Below, piece by piece: positions 16,873-24,827 of a DNA stretch of 64,000 nt (the stretch's first letter is position 1; each line of letters begins with the position of its first letter). Origin of the DNA: DAOQVR01 sp035341665 (GTDB lineage Bacteria > Chloroflexota > Anaerolineae > JAAYZQ01). The DNA is taken from contig DAOQVR010000019.1 of the NCBI GenBank assembly GCA_035341665.1, positions 13,699 to 77,698 on the forward strand, given 5' to 3'. The notes below the pieces were generated by a model, which saw only the letters and a list, made by a program, of their open reading frames with translations, did not search any database and was not told where the DNA came from. The translations under genes were made by a program, and so were the position numbers.

Positions 16873-17643
16873 ATGACTCACAAGGCAAGTGCAATCAAGA
16901 TGGTGTGGAGCGGTGGGAAGGGCGAGAGCCAGGTGCTGAAGCGTGTGGCGCTGGTGGTGCTGGGCGCGGCGGTTGTGGCGCTGGTGGTAGCGGGCGTCTA
17001 CCTGACGACGGTGGGTGTTCATCCGGCCGTGGTGACGGGGGTTGCGGCAGGAGCGGAGGCGAGCACGGCTCGGTGGGTGGCGATAGGCGAGCGGTACACT
17101 CACGACTATGCAGGCGTGGCCGCGGTGGACGCCGGGCGGTGGAGTGCAGTGGGAGAGGCGTACCTGTCCAGGCTGGCGGTGGGGGCCGAGGCCGCCTCGG
17201 CGCGGTGGGCAGCGCTGGGCGAGGGCTATAGGGTGAGCACGGCGAAGGGAACGGCAGACTCGGCGCGGTGGAGCGCGCGGGGGCAGGCATACGAGGCCAA
17301 TGTGGCGGTGGGGGCCGAGGCCGCCTCGGCGCGGTGGGTAGCGCTGGGCGAGGGCTACACGGTGAGCGCGGCGAAGGGAACGGCGGACTCGGCCCGGTGG
17401 AGCGCGCGGGGGCAGGCATACGAGGCCAATGTGGCGGTAGGGGCCGAGGCCGCCTCGGCGCGGTGGGCAGCGCTGGGTGAGAGCTACAGGGTGAGCGCGG
17501 CGGAGGGAACGGCAGACTCGGCCCGGTGGGCTGCGCTGGGTGCGCACTACCTGGCCCGGTACGAAGCGTCGGCTGCGGCGAGCACGGCGCGCTACCAGGC
17601 AATGGCGGATGCGTACTCTGCCGTGGCTGGACAAGCGAAGTAG
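16873..17643 (+). CDS. Single-pass membrane protein with 43-residue Arg-Trp repeats
   Basis: A 256-residue protein that I do not recognise. A basic N-terminus (about 22 residues) precedes one hydrophobic helix (VALVVLGAAVVALVVAGVYL), so the remainder is probably outside. Residues from about 66 onward are tandem half-units of alternating 21 and 22 residues, each of the form ARW-x-A-x-G-x-x-Y followed by an Ala/Ser/Gly-rich stretch (eight RW and one final RY). Two half-units make a 43-residue (129-bp) repeat. The composition suggests amphipathic helices with regularly spaced Trp and Tyr. Start: ATG at 16873 with GGGAGG 5 nt upstream. It is divergent from BTAD regulator no. 1. No enzyme motif is visible. 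Confidence 0.8.
   Translation: MTHKASAIKMVWSGGKGESQVLKRVALVVLGAAVVALVVAGVYLTTVGVHPAVVTGVAAGAEASTARWVAIGERYTHDYAGVAAVDAGRWSAVGEAYLSRLAVGAEAASARWAALGEGYRVSTAKGTADSARWSARGQAYEANVAVGAEAASARWVALGEGYTVSAAKGTADSARWSARGQAYEANVAVGAEAASARWAALGESYRVSAAEGTADSARWAALGAHYLARYEASAAASTARYQAMADAYSAVAGQAK
17052..17567 (+). repeat. 129-bp in-frame tandem repeat
   Basis: The block GGGGGCCGAGGCCGCCTCGG recurs at 17181, 17310 and (with one change) 17439, exactly 129 bp apart, and a diverged copy starts at about 17052. The period is a multiple of three and the repeat is wholly inside the RW-repeat gene. Confidence 0.9.
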
Positions 17644-17651
17644 GATTCAAG

Positions 17652-17691
17652 GCTTGGCGGATGCGGGCGCATGGGCTCGCATCCGCCAAGC
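17652..17691. terminator. Bidirectional stem-loop between convergent genes
   Basis: A perfect 14-bp inverted repeat (GCTTGGCGGATGCG / CGCATCCGCCAAGC) with a 12-nt loop fills the 61-bp gap between two convergent genes. There is no T-run on either side, so termination is inferred from position and stem strength only. Confidence 0.5.
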
Positions 17692-17704
17692 TCAACTCCG
17701 CCAG

Positions 17705-17995
17705 CTACTCGGTGAGCGGTACCCTCTCCTCCCGGCCGTCCCCGTGGCGTACGAGCGCCGACCGCCCATCTTCTGCGATGCAGACCCCTCGTACGCCCGA
17801 CAGGTGATAGCCGTCCCATAGCCCTGCCTCGGTCGAGAGGCTTGCTTCCAGCTTGCCCACGAAGGTCAGCACGGTCTGACCGGTCCAGCGATCGACGACG
17901 TGATGGTAGATCATCTGTTCCAGCTCGTACAGATCTCCGCGGGGAACACCCTCTTCGACCACGACCTCGAAGCGCCCCGTCTCTGGCTCAAGCAT
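17705..17995 (-). CDS. Small hypothetical protein in DUF4037 operon
   Basis: A 96-residue acidic protein with no family I recognise. It reads as a small beta-rich domain (RFEVVVEEG, GQTVLTFVGKLEASL, GVRGVCIAEDGRSALVRHGDG) with one Cys and no signal peptide or membrane segment. The start codon follows GGAGAATAGG. It begins 8 bp after the stop of the DUF4037 gene, so the two are almost certainly co-transcribed and may act together. Confidence 0.65.
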   Translation of the reverse strand: MLEPETGRFEVVVEEGVPRGDLYELEQMIYHHVVDRWTGQTVLTFVGKLEASLSTEAGLWDGYHLSGVRGVCIAEDGRSALVRHGDGREERVPLTE

Positions 17996-18003
17996 GCGCT
18001 GAC

Positions 18004-19140
18004 CTATTCTCCGGCATTTGGTGGACTGCCCCCTTCATAGAGCGCTCGCAGCCGCGGGCGCCAGGCCTCATACGATCGCAGGTCGGTGCTGTCGCTGAAT
18101 TGGTCGACACTGCCGATCAGACCGCGGTTCGCAATCTGCCGCACGATCGGGTCCGTGATCTGGTCCAGCAGGGCTGTTGCGAACCGGTCTGCATGGATGA
18201 CCTGGAAGGGGCGCGAGTAGTAGCCAGAGACTGGGGTGGGCAATGGTTCCGTGATGTTCAGACCGTTGTGCAACCGCGCAAGGTGCTCGTAGGCCTCGCA
18301 GAGCGCCTTTTCGCGCGCCTGCCAGGTGGGCGCCTGCAGCGCCCGCCACAGATGCGGCGACAACTCGCCTGCACAGGAGAGCTGCCCAAATGCTGTGCCT
18401 AACCACTTGGGATAGGGCGCATAGCGCCGCTCGATCAAGAAGCAGAGGCGCATGCAGTCCCGAACCAGCCGCGCGGCTATGATGGCTGAGCCCACTTCGT
18501 CGCCAGCGTGCCCGGCACGCGGCATCAGGTGCTCCTCCTGCGCGATGCGCCTCCAGCCAGAAGCCAACACGTACAGCCACACATCGTGTGGGTACCAGGC
18601 CAATCGGCTACGGAAAGCGGTCAGCTCCCCTACTTCATCGTGATGTACGGCACCGCCGGTCACCGAGCGCAGGACTTGAGAGGGAAAGGTGAGCCAGTCG
18701 GCCGGCTCCGGGTCCCGGTCTGGCTCCCAGTTGAGCCATCGCCGGCTGGCAGCGCGGACCGTCAGCGCGACAACGCCATGCTGTACAGGCCCACTTGTGC
18801 GCAAAGCCATGAGGCGAGTCTCTGGCTCGGGAGCGTATGGGACGGCATCGACGGGGAGCTCGAGGAAGCGGTGCGGCAGGCCGTCGGCCAGCACTTGCCC
18901 GATGCGTGCTTCCAGGCCCGCGTCCTGCACCCGCAAGAAGAGCTGCACGCGGGGGAACCAATCGTGATCCATCGAGAGCGTGGTGTCGAAGCCGAGCACC
19001 TCGCTTCCTGGGCCGAGGAGGGCTGCGGCGTGGGGCACACCAGGAAAGTGCTGGTCCAGGAGAGGGCGGACGGCCTCCCAGTAGAAGCGACGACTGAGCT
19101 CAAGCCCTGAAAGAAAGCTCACCCTGACCTCCCGACTCAT
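18004..19140 (-). CDS. DUF4037 protein with nucleotidyltransferase-like N-terminus
   Basis: A 378-residue DUF4037 protein. The N-terminal part (LSRRFYWEAVRPLLDQHFPG, then LLGPGSEVLGFDTTLSMDHDWFPRVQLFL) resembles the GS-x(n)-DxD core of the nucleotidyltransferase fold, with DHDW as the likely acidic motif. The C-terminal half is helical (RLVRDCMRLCFLIERRYAPYPKWLGTAF), like the helical substrate domain of antibiotic nucleotidyltransferases. The in vivo substrate is unknown. The ATG at 19140 (MSREVRVSF) has a GGTGGGG ribosome site; an ATG 42 bp upstream is possible. It heads a two-gene operon with the 96-residue protein and is divergent from the NIL/APC operon. Confidence 0.8.
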   Translation of the reverse strand: MSREVRVSFLSGLELSRRFYWEAVRPLLDQHFPGVPHAAALLGPGSEVLGFDTTLSMDHDWFPRVQLFLRVQDAGLEARIGQVLADGLPHRFLELPVDAVPYAPEPETRLMALRTSGPVQHGVVALTVRAASRRWLNWEPDRDPEPADWLTFPSQVLRSVTGGAVHHDEVGELTAFRSRLAWYPHDVWLYVLASGWRRIAQEEHLMPRAGHAGDEVGSAIIAARLVRDCMRLCFLIERRYAPYPKWLGTAFGQLSCAGELSPHLWRALQAPTWQAREKALCEAYEHLARLHNGLNITEPLPTPVSGYYSRPFQVIHADRFATALLDQITDPIVRQIANRGLIGSVDQFSDSTDLRSYEAWRPRLRALYEGGSPPNAGE

Positions 19141-19204
19141 AGCCCCACCCGCTCCTCTCCGCAAGGCGTTGGTCATGACCACTTGATTCGTCCTGGCGGA
19201 GCGA

Positions 19205-19233
19205 ATGATACCACACCGGCAGTACCCCTACAA
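19205..19233 (-). promoter_or_regulatory. Promoter of DUF4037 operon
   Basis: On the minus strand TTGTAG, 17 bp, TATCAT, with TGG directly before the -10 (extended -10 form). The -35 is poor. Confidence 0.5.
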
Positions 19234-19250
19234 CAGGCGTGTCCGCCTGT
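19233..19250. other. Inverted repeat between divergent promoters
   Basis: ACAGGCG-N4-CGCCTGT, a perfect 7-bp inverted repeat, lies between the two divergent promoters at 19205-19233 and 19277-19305. It could be a shared operator; no regulator gene is adjacent. Confidence 0.4.
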
Positions 19251-19276
19251 TCCCTCCAGCCACTGGAGCTCTTGTC

Positions 19277-19305
19277 TTGACACGGCTGGGCCGCGGTGCT
19301 AGAAT
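19277..19305 (+). promoter_or_regulatory. Promoter of NIL/APC operon
   Basis: TTGACA, 17 bp, TAGAAT, about 66 nt before the start at 19372. Confidence 0.8.
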
Positions 19306-19371
19306 GGCCCCGGCATCCCATGCCCGCTACCGGCAGGTCGCGGCCGGCAGACGGACAGCACTGGAGGAACC

Positions 19372-19626
19372 ATGCCTGTCGCCACGACCGTGCGGTTGGA
19401 CTACCCGGGATCCCTGCTGAATCGGCCTCTGATCCACGACCTGGTGCGCCAGTTCGATCTACTCACCAACATCCTGGAGGCGCAGGTCTCCTCGCGGGGT
19501 GGCTACCTCATTGTGATGCTGCATGGGGACAAGGGGCAGGTCGCCCAGGCCCTGGCATGGGTTGCAGCGCAGGGGGTACAGGCCCGCACCCTCTCCCAAG
19601 TTGACGTGGAACCAACCGGGGCGTGA
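19372..19626 (+). CDS. Stand-alone NIL-domain protein
   Basis: An 84-residue cytosolic protein that is essentially one NIL domain: VRLDYPGSLLNRPLIHDLVRQFDLLTNILEAQVSSRGGYLIVMLHGDKGQVAQALAWVAAQGV. The LxYPGxxxxxPLI start, the NIL tripeptide itself (position about 33) and the G-Y-L-I-V-x-L strand are typical. NIL domains bind methionine at the C-terminus of the MetN transporter ATPase and also occur in some ferredoxins. Start: ATG at 19372 preceded by GGAGGAACC. It is followed 26 bp later by an APC transporter in the same operon, so a sensor role for that transporter is plausible but inferred. Confidence 0.85.
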   Translation: MPVATTVRLDYPGSLLNRPLIHDLVRQFDLLTNILEAQVSSRGGYLIVMLHGDKGQVAQALAWVAAQGVQARTLSQVDVEPTGA

Positions 19627-19652
19627 TCCGGTACTGAAGGGAGAACGGCCTC

Positions 19653-21491
19653 ATGGCCAACCGGGTCAAGCAGGTCCTCCTTGGCTCCCCGCTGCCCACC
19701 TACCAGATCGGCGAGAAGAGACTAAACAAAACCCGGGCGCTGGCTGCCTTCTCCCCCGATGCCCTCTCCTCCATCGCCTACGCCAACCAGGAGATCTATC
19801 TGGGGCTGGTCGTTGCCGGCAGCGCGGCGCTCTCGCTTTCGTTTCCCATCGGGCTGGCCATCACCGGGCTTCTGGTCGTGGTCGCCCTCTCCTACTTCCA
19901 GACCATCCACGCCTACCCGTCGGGCGGCGGCTCCTACGCGGTGGCCAAAGCGAACCTGGGACGCACGCCCGGCCTCGTCGCGGCTGCGGCACTCCTGGTG
20001 GGCTATCTCTTGACGGCGGCCGTGAGCCTCACGGCGGGCGTGGAGGCTATGGCGTCCGCCTTCCCGGAGCTGTGGCCGCACCGGGTGATCGTTGCCCTGG
20101 CGATCCTGGCGGTGATTGCTCTTCTCAACCTGCGCGGGTTGCGAGAGACGGGCACGGTGATGGCAATCCCGGTCTATCTCTTCCTGATAGTCTACTTGCC
20201 ACTGCTAGGGTACGGGCTGGTGCGTTTGATCCTGGGGGGGCCTGCCAGCCCCGGCCCCGCGCCGGTGCCCGTCACGCAGACTGTGACTCTCCTACTCCTG
20301 CTCAGGACCTTTTCGGCAGGCTGTACCGCCCTCACCGGCATCGAGGCGATCAGCAACGGTGTTCCCTCGTTTCGTCCCCCGGAAGCGCACAACGCGGGGC
20401 GCACGCTCCTGGTCATGGCGCTGCTGATGGCCGTCCTTTTCGTGGGCAGCATCGGCCTGACCTCGGCGTTTGGGGTGACGGCCAATCCCCAGGAAACCAT
20501 CCTCTCTGCGCTGGCAGGCCGCCTCCTGGGAGCCGGGCCGCTGTACGTCGTGGTGCAGGTGAGCACTATGCTCGTGCTCGCCGTCGCTGCCAACACGAGC
20601 TTTGCCGGCTTTCCCCGCCTGGCTGCCATCCTGGCGGCCGATGGCTTTGTCCCCCGCCAACTCACGAGCCTGGGTGACAGGCTGGTTTTCAACAACGGCA
20701 TAGTGCTTCTCGCCCTGGCCACGGCTGCTCTGATTGTCCTCTTCGGAGGTGACAGTCATTCGCTGGTGCCCCTCTTCGCCGTCGGCGTGTTCCTGGCTTT
20801 TACACTCTCGCAGGCGGGCATGGTCCGCCACTGGGTGAAGGCCCGGGGGCGGGGATGGTGGCTCAAGGCCGCCATCAACCTTCTCGGCACGCTTTCCACC
20901 GGAGTAGCCGCTACGATCATCGGCGTGACCAAGTTCGCCGAGGGGGCGTGGATCAGCCTGGCGCTGATTCCGATCCTGGTTCTGGCTTTCCTGCAGGTTC
21001 GGTCCCACTACCAGGGGGTTTCGGACCAGTTGTCGCTGGCCGGGCTGCCGCCATCGCTCAAGCCCTTCGCCCGGCCCCGGGTGGTCGTGCCCATTTCCGG
21101 CGTGCACCGTGGCATCGTGGATGCGATCGCCTACGCCCGCTCCATCACGGACGATGTGACAGCGCTGTACATCGAGCTGGAGCCGGGGGCAGGGGACCGG
21201 ATGCGGGAGCGGTGGGAGGATTGGTGGCCCGGCGTGCCGCTGGCGATACGGCCGTCGCCCTACCGGTCGATCATCGGGCCACTGCTGGCGTTCCTGGACG
21301 AGACCGACCAGGAGCACAACGACGGGCGGCAGGCGACGGTCATCCTACCCGAGTTTGTGCCGGCCCACCGCTGGCAGGCGCTGCTGCACAACCAAACCAC
21401 CTGGCAGATCAGGGCGGCGCTCCTCTACCGCCGCCGGCGCTTCGGTTACCAGCGGGCGATTATTGACGTGCCGTTCCACCTGAGGCGGTAG
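19653..21491 (+). CDS. APC-family transporter (KimA-like)
   Basis: A 612-residue inner-membrane transporter with about 12 transmembrane helices and a cytosolic C-terminal domain of about 155 residues. The opening RLNKTRALAAFSPDALSSIAYANQEIYLGLV and the TM3 stretch YPSGGGSYAVAKANLG are typical of the APC subgroup that includes the high-affinity K+ transporter KimA. The C-terminal part (PRVVVPISGVHRGIVDAIAYARSI) looks like the universal-stress-like domain of that group. An amino-acid substrate is also possible; the NIL protein upstream would favour methionine or a related compound. Start: ATG at 19653 after AAGGGAGAA. Confidence 0.85.
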   Translation: MANRVKQVLLGSPLPTYQIGEKRLNKTRALAAFSPDALSSIAYANQEIYLGLVVAGSAALSLSFPIGLAITGLLVVVALSYFQTIHAYPSGGGSYAVAKANLGRTPGLVAAAALLVGYLLTAAVSLTAGVEAMASAFPELWPHRVIVALAILAVIALLNLRGLRETGTVMAIPVYLFLIVYLPLLGYGLVRLILGGPASPGPAPVPVTQTVTLLLLLRTFSAGCTALTGIEAISNGVPSFRPPEAHNAGRTLLVMALLMAVLFVGSIGLTSAFGVTANPQETILSALAGRLLGAGPLYVVVQVSTMLVLAVAANTSFAGFPRLAAILAADGFVPRQLTSLGDRLVFNNGIVLLALATAALIVLFGGDSHSLVPLFAVGVFLAFTLSQAGMVRHWVKARGRGWWLKAAINLLGTLSTGVAATIIGVTKFAEGAWISLALIPILVLAFLQVRSHYQGVSDQLSLAGLPPSLKPFARPRVVVPISGVHRGIVDAIAYARSITDDVTALYIELEPGAGDRMRERWEDWWPGVPLAIRPSPYRSIIGPLLAFLDETDQEHNDGRQATVILPEFVPAHRWQALLHNQTTWQIRAALLYRRRRFGYQRAIIDVPFHLRR

Positions 21492-21572
21492 CGCGCGCCG
21501 GCTCTGCCCGGCATTTCGAGCCCCCAGTGTCCGGCCAGGGAATCGGAGCCGGCTCCTGTGCTGAGCCCTGAC

Positions 21573-23099
21573 TCAGCGCAGCTCGGGCACGCGCAGTCCC
21601 TTCGGCGATTCGGCCCGCCGCTCCTGCACCAACCCCCAGATGCTGAGGGCAAGCCCCGCACAGAGCAGCCCGATCATCAGGTGGAAGGTGTCCTGCAGGC
21701 CGGCTACCTGTGCCGCAGCCGGTGCCGCCGTCGCCCCTGCGGGCAGAACCGCCCCACTGTGATAGAACACACGGCTCGACCAGATCGCACCCATCACCGC
21801 GATGCCTGTCGTCTGGCCCAGCGTGCGTGTCATCGTCAACAGCCCAGAGGCCACGCCCAGTCGTGCGCGCGGGACGGCCCCCATGATGGCGCTGTTGTTG
21901 GGCGACTGAAAAATGCCCATCCCCAGCCCCACCGGCAGAAAGCGCAGGATGTAGCCCATCGTGCCCATCTGGGCATTGACCGTCGTCATGGCGAGGAAAC
22001 CCAGTGCCATGCTGGCCAGACCGACGACTGTGATCGGCCTTGGGCCCAGCCGGTCGGAGAGCGCGCCCGAGACCGGTGCCACAAACCCCATCGCCGCCGG
22101 CACCGCGGCCATGAGCAGCCCGGTCCGCTGCGCGCTAAAGCCCAGGACGCCCTGCAGGAAAAAGGGTATCAGGATGATCGTGCCGCTCATGCAGATAAAG
22201 GTGGTGAGGCCCGAGACCAGGTTGACGGTAAAGAGCTTGTTGCGAAAGAGGCACAGGTCGATGATGGGTTGGCTTACGCGCCGCTCGATCAAGACAAAGA
22301 GCGCCAGCAGCACGGCTGCAGCTGCGAGCAGAAGCACGACCCTCGTGCTTCCAAAGCCGTGATCCCCGCCGGTCGTGAGTCCTGCCAGCAGGGCGAGCAG
22401 GCCGGTAAAGAGCACGCCGGCCCCCAACGGGTCAAACCGCTGCTGTCCCTTGGGCCGGGATGCTGGCAGGAAGCGCACCGCCATCAGCGTCCCGACGATG
22501 CCCACCGGTAGGTTCACGAAAAAGATCCAGTGCCAAGACAGCGCCCCGAGCAGCAGCCCGCCTAGTGTCGGGCCTACCACAACGCCGACCGAGACCATTG
22601 TGCCTGTGAGGCCCAATGCCCGGCCCCGCTCGCTCGGCGGGAAGGACTCGGTGACGATCGCCATCCCCAGTGCCAGGATCATGGAGCCACCCATGGCCTG
22701 CAGCACGCGGAAGCCGATCAGCCAGTGGGCGGTCGGCGCCAGCCCGCACAGCACCGACCCGACTGTAAAGACGGCGAAGCCGGTGACATACAGCGGCTTT
22801 TTGCCGATCATGTCGCCCAGGCGGCCGATGCTCAGCAGGAGGGTCGCCAGGGTCAGCAGGTAGGCGAGCACGACCCACTCGATGGTGCTGAACTCGGCGT
22901 GAAGGTCGGATACCAGGGTCGGCAGAGCGACGTTCACGATACTCCCGTCGATCGTCGACAGAAAAATGCCCATGGAGACTGCCGCCAGGACGTACCACTT
23001 GCGGCTATAGTCGGACGGCTGCTCTTCTTCCGGGTGTGGAGTAGCGATGGAATCCTCCAGGTTTCGTCTGGGCGAGTGGGCGGCGGCATGGACTGCCAT
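21573..23099 (-). CDS. DHA2-family MFS drug exporter (EmrB/QacA type)
   Basis: A 508-residue, 14-helix drug:H+ antiporter. Motifs: FLSTIDGSIVNVALPTLVSDL in TM1 (motif D1, LDxTIVNVALP type), RLGDMIGKKPLYVTG (motif A) and TGTMVSVGVVVGPTLGGLL in TM5 (motif C, gxxxGPxxGG). TM14 is followed by a short basic tail. It starts 17 bp after the pirin stop, so the two genes are probably one operon. No regulator gene is adjacent. The substrate range is unknown. Confidence 0.9.
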   Translation of the reverse strand: MAVHAAAHSPRRNLEDSIATPHPEEEQPSDYSRKWYVLAAVSMGIFLSTIDGSIVNVALPTLVSDLHAEFSTIEWVVLAYLLTLATLLLSIGRLGDMIGKKPLYVTGFAVFTVGSVLCGLAPTAHWLIGFRVLQAMGGSMILALGMAIVTESFPPSERGRALGLTGTMVSVGVVVGPTLGGLLLGALSWHWIFFVNLPVGIVGTLMAVRFLPASRPKGQQRFDPLGAGVLFTGLLALLAGLTTGGDHGFGSTRVVLLLAAAAVLLALFVLIERRVSQPIIDLCLFRNKLFTVNLVSGLTTFICMSGTIILIPFFLQGVLGFSAQRTGLLMAAVPAAMGFVAPVSGALSDRLGPRPITVVGLASMALGFLAMTTVNAQMGTMGYILRFLPVGLGMGIFQSPNNSAIMGAVPRARLGVASGLLTMTRTLGQTTGIAVMGAIWSSRVFYHSGAVLPAGATAAPAAAQVAGLQDTFHLMIGLLCAGLALSIWGLVQERRAESPKGLRVPELR

Positions 23100-23116
23100 G
23101 CCACCGGTCGCCGTCT

Positions 23117-23965
23117 TTAGCGGACGAACGTACCATTGCGCAGGTCGCGAAGCGCCTCTTCAATCTCGTCCCTGGTCGTCATGACAAAGGGCCCATAGCG
23201 GGCGATTGGCTCGCCCAGCGGCTTTCCCGAGACGAGCAGAAAGCGCACCGGCTGGTCCCCTGTTCGTACCTCGATGACATCACCGCCTTCGAGGATGGCC
23301 AGGCGCGTGCTGCGCACCTGTTCCGCCTGTGCCGCGCCAAAGGCTCCCTGTCCCTCAAAGACGTAGGCAAAGGCGCTGTCGCCGTTCGGGACAGGCTGCG
23401 TGAAGGTGATCGAAGGCGGAAGCGTGACGTCAAGGTAGGTGGGATCGGCAACGATATCGCGTACGGCACCCTGAACGCCGTCGACGACCCCGGCGATTAC
23501 GCGGACTCGCGTTCCGTCGGGCCGGAGCACCTCTGGGATTTGCGCGGAGGCGATCTCCTGGTAGCGCGGCCGCATCATCTTGTGGCGGGCCGGCAGGTTC
23601 ACCCAGAGCTGGAAGCCGTACATCTTGCCCGCGACCGGCTGCGGCATCTCCTCGTGCATGATCCCGCCACCGGCCGTCATCCACTGCACGTCTCCCGCCT
23701 GGATGCTGCCCGAGTTGCCCAGACTATCGCGGTGAAACACCCGGCCGGCGAGCATGTAGGTCACGGTCTCAATTCCCCGGTGGGGGTGCATGGGGAACCC
23801 GGCCAGGTAATCCTCCGGCCTGTCCGAACCAAAGTGGTCGAGAAGCAGGAAGGGATCCAGGTAGTCGAGCGTGCGGGTGGCTATGGAGCGTTTCAGGCGC
23901 ACGCCGGCGCCCTCCAGTACGGGCTGCGGGTCGATGAGGCGAGTCACTGAACGGATCTTGGTCAC
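23117..23965 (-). CDS. Pirin-family bicupin protein
   Basis: A 282-residue cupin. The N-terminal cupin has the pirin metal ligands in FPMHPHRGIETVTYMLAG (two His), then GGIMHEEMPQ (His, Glu). The C-terminal cupin begins near the segment TLPPSITFTQPVPNGDSAFAYVF. Bacterial pirins include quercetin 2,3-dioxygenases and proteins that modulate metabolic enzymes; the function here is open. The GTG at 23965 follows GAGGAGACC. It is upstream of, and probably co-transcribed with, the MFS exporter. Confidence 0.92.
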   Translation of the reverse strand: MTKIRSVTRLIDPQPVLEGAGVRLKRSIATRTLDYLDPFLLLDHFGSDRPEDYLAGFPMHPHRGIETVTYMLAGRVFHRDSLGNSGSIQAGDVQWMTAGGGIMHEEMPQPVAGKMYGFQLWVNLPARHKMMRPRYQEIASAQIPEVLRPDGTRVRVIAGVVDGVQGAVRDIVADPTYLDVTLPPSITFTQPVPNGDSAFAYVFEGQGAFGAAQAEQVRSTRLAILEGGDVIEVRTGDQPVRFLLVSGKPLGEPIARYGPFVMTTRDEIEEALRDLRNGTFVR

Positions 23966-24058
23966 GGTCTCCTCTTTGTTGAATCGGAGTCCTTGGGGCG
24001 GCGGAGCTCATGAACGCCTCAGGGCCCGACGCCTCTTGCCCCCAAAGCTGTTCGGTTT

Positions 24059-24826
24059 TTACAGCTCCTGTCTCTCAAACACCAGCCATGCGCCCACCAG
24101 GGCTGCGGCGATCAGGCCCAGGCTTGCCCACACCGCCGGCCAGGCCGCCGCACCCGTGCCCCGTACCAGGGCGACGCCCCAATTGGCGAGGTGAGTGGGC
24201 ACATAGTCACCAACCTTGGGCAGCGCACTGAGAAGGGCGAGCAGGATCAGCACGCCGAAGGCCAGGCCGGCGGCCACAACCTGCGAGCGGGTGAGTGTGC
24301 TGCACAGGAGTGTCAACGCAACGTAGACCAGGAGGCACAGAAGGATCAGGGCGTTCATGGCCAGCCAGGCCGAGGCGCTGACGGCGCCAAAGAGCAGCAC
24401 CGTGTAGAGGTAGGAGGCCAACCCAGCCAGGACGATGCCGCCGGCGAAGGTGATGCCAAGGGCAGCGAACTTGGCGAGCAGGAAGGCCCAACGGGGGAGC
24501 GGCTTGACCAGCATGAGCGCCGCCGTCCCCCTGTCCTTTTCCACTGCCACCGTCCCCATTGCCATCAGGAGGGCCAGCAGGACACCGAACTGCACGGTGT
24601 TCTTGACGTACTGGTCGGCTGAGTCGCCGGCAGTCGCAGTGGGGATCAGGCCCAGCAGCCCCTCGGCCTGCTCTGCAGGGATGGCCGCTTTGAGAAGCTC
24701 GGGCAAGTACTTGGCCAAGAGGGGAGACGCCATCCCGAACAGCAGCAGGACCGCTGCCACGATGAGCATCCGGTGTGTGCGCCACTGCTCGAGAAGCTCC
24801 TTGCGCAGGGCAATCCAGAAGAGCAT
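24059..24826 (-). CDS. ABC-2 type permease (NosY-like)
   Basis: A 255-residue permease with six hydrophobic segments. It begins MLFWIALRKELLEQWRTHRML, the cytosolic elbow helix typical of ABC-2 permeases, and carries VAVEKDRGTAALMLVKPLPRWAFLLAKF, the usual EKDRGT..LLS.P..R..YLLGK loop. It starts 1 bp after the ATPase stop, so it is translationally coupled to it. It is the last gene of the PLDc_N-ATPase-permease operon. The substrate is unknown. Confidence 0.9.
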   Translation of the reverse strand: MLFWIALRKELLEQWRTHRMLIVAAVLLLFGMASPLLAKYLPELLKAAIPAEQAEGLLGLIPTATAGDSADQYVKNTVQFGVLLALLMAMGTVAVEKDRGTAALMLVKPLPRWAFLLAKFAALGITFAGGIVLAGLASYLYTVLLFGAVSASAWLAMNALILLCLLVYVALTLLCSTLTRSQVVAAGLAFGVLILLALLSALPKVGDYVPTHLANWGVALVRGTGAAAWPAVWASLGLIAAALVGAWLVFERQEL

Positions 24827-24827
24827 C

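Noticed and set aside
21491..21580. Short inverted repeats (GGAGCCGGCTCC; GCTGAG/CTCAGC) between the APC and MFS genes as a terminator
   Set aside because: Stems are 6 bp, one includes the MFS stop codon, and there is no T-run.
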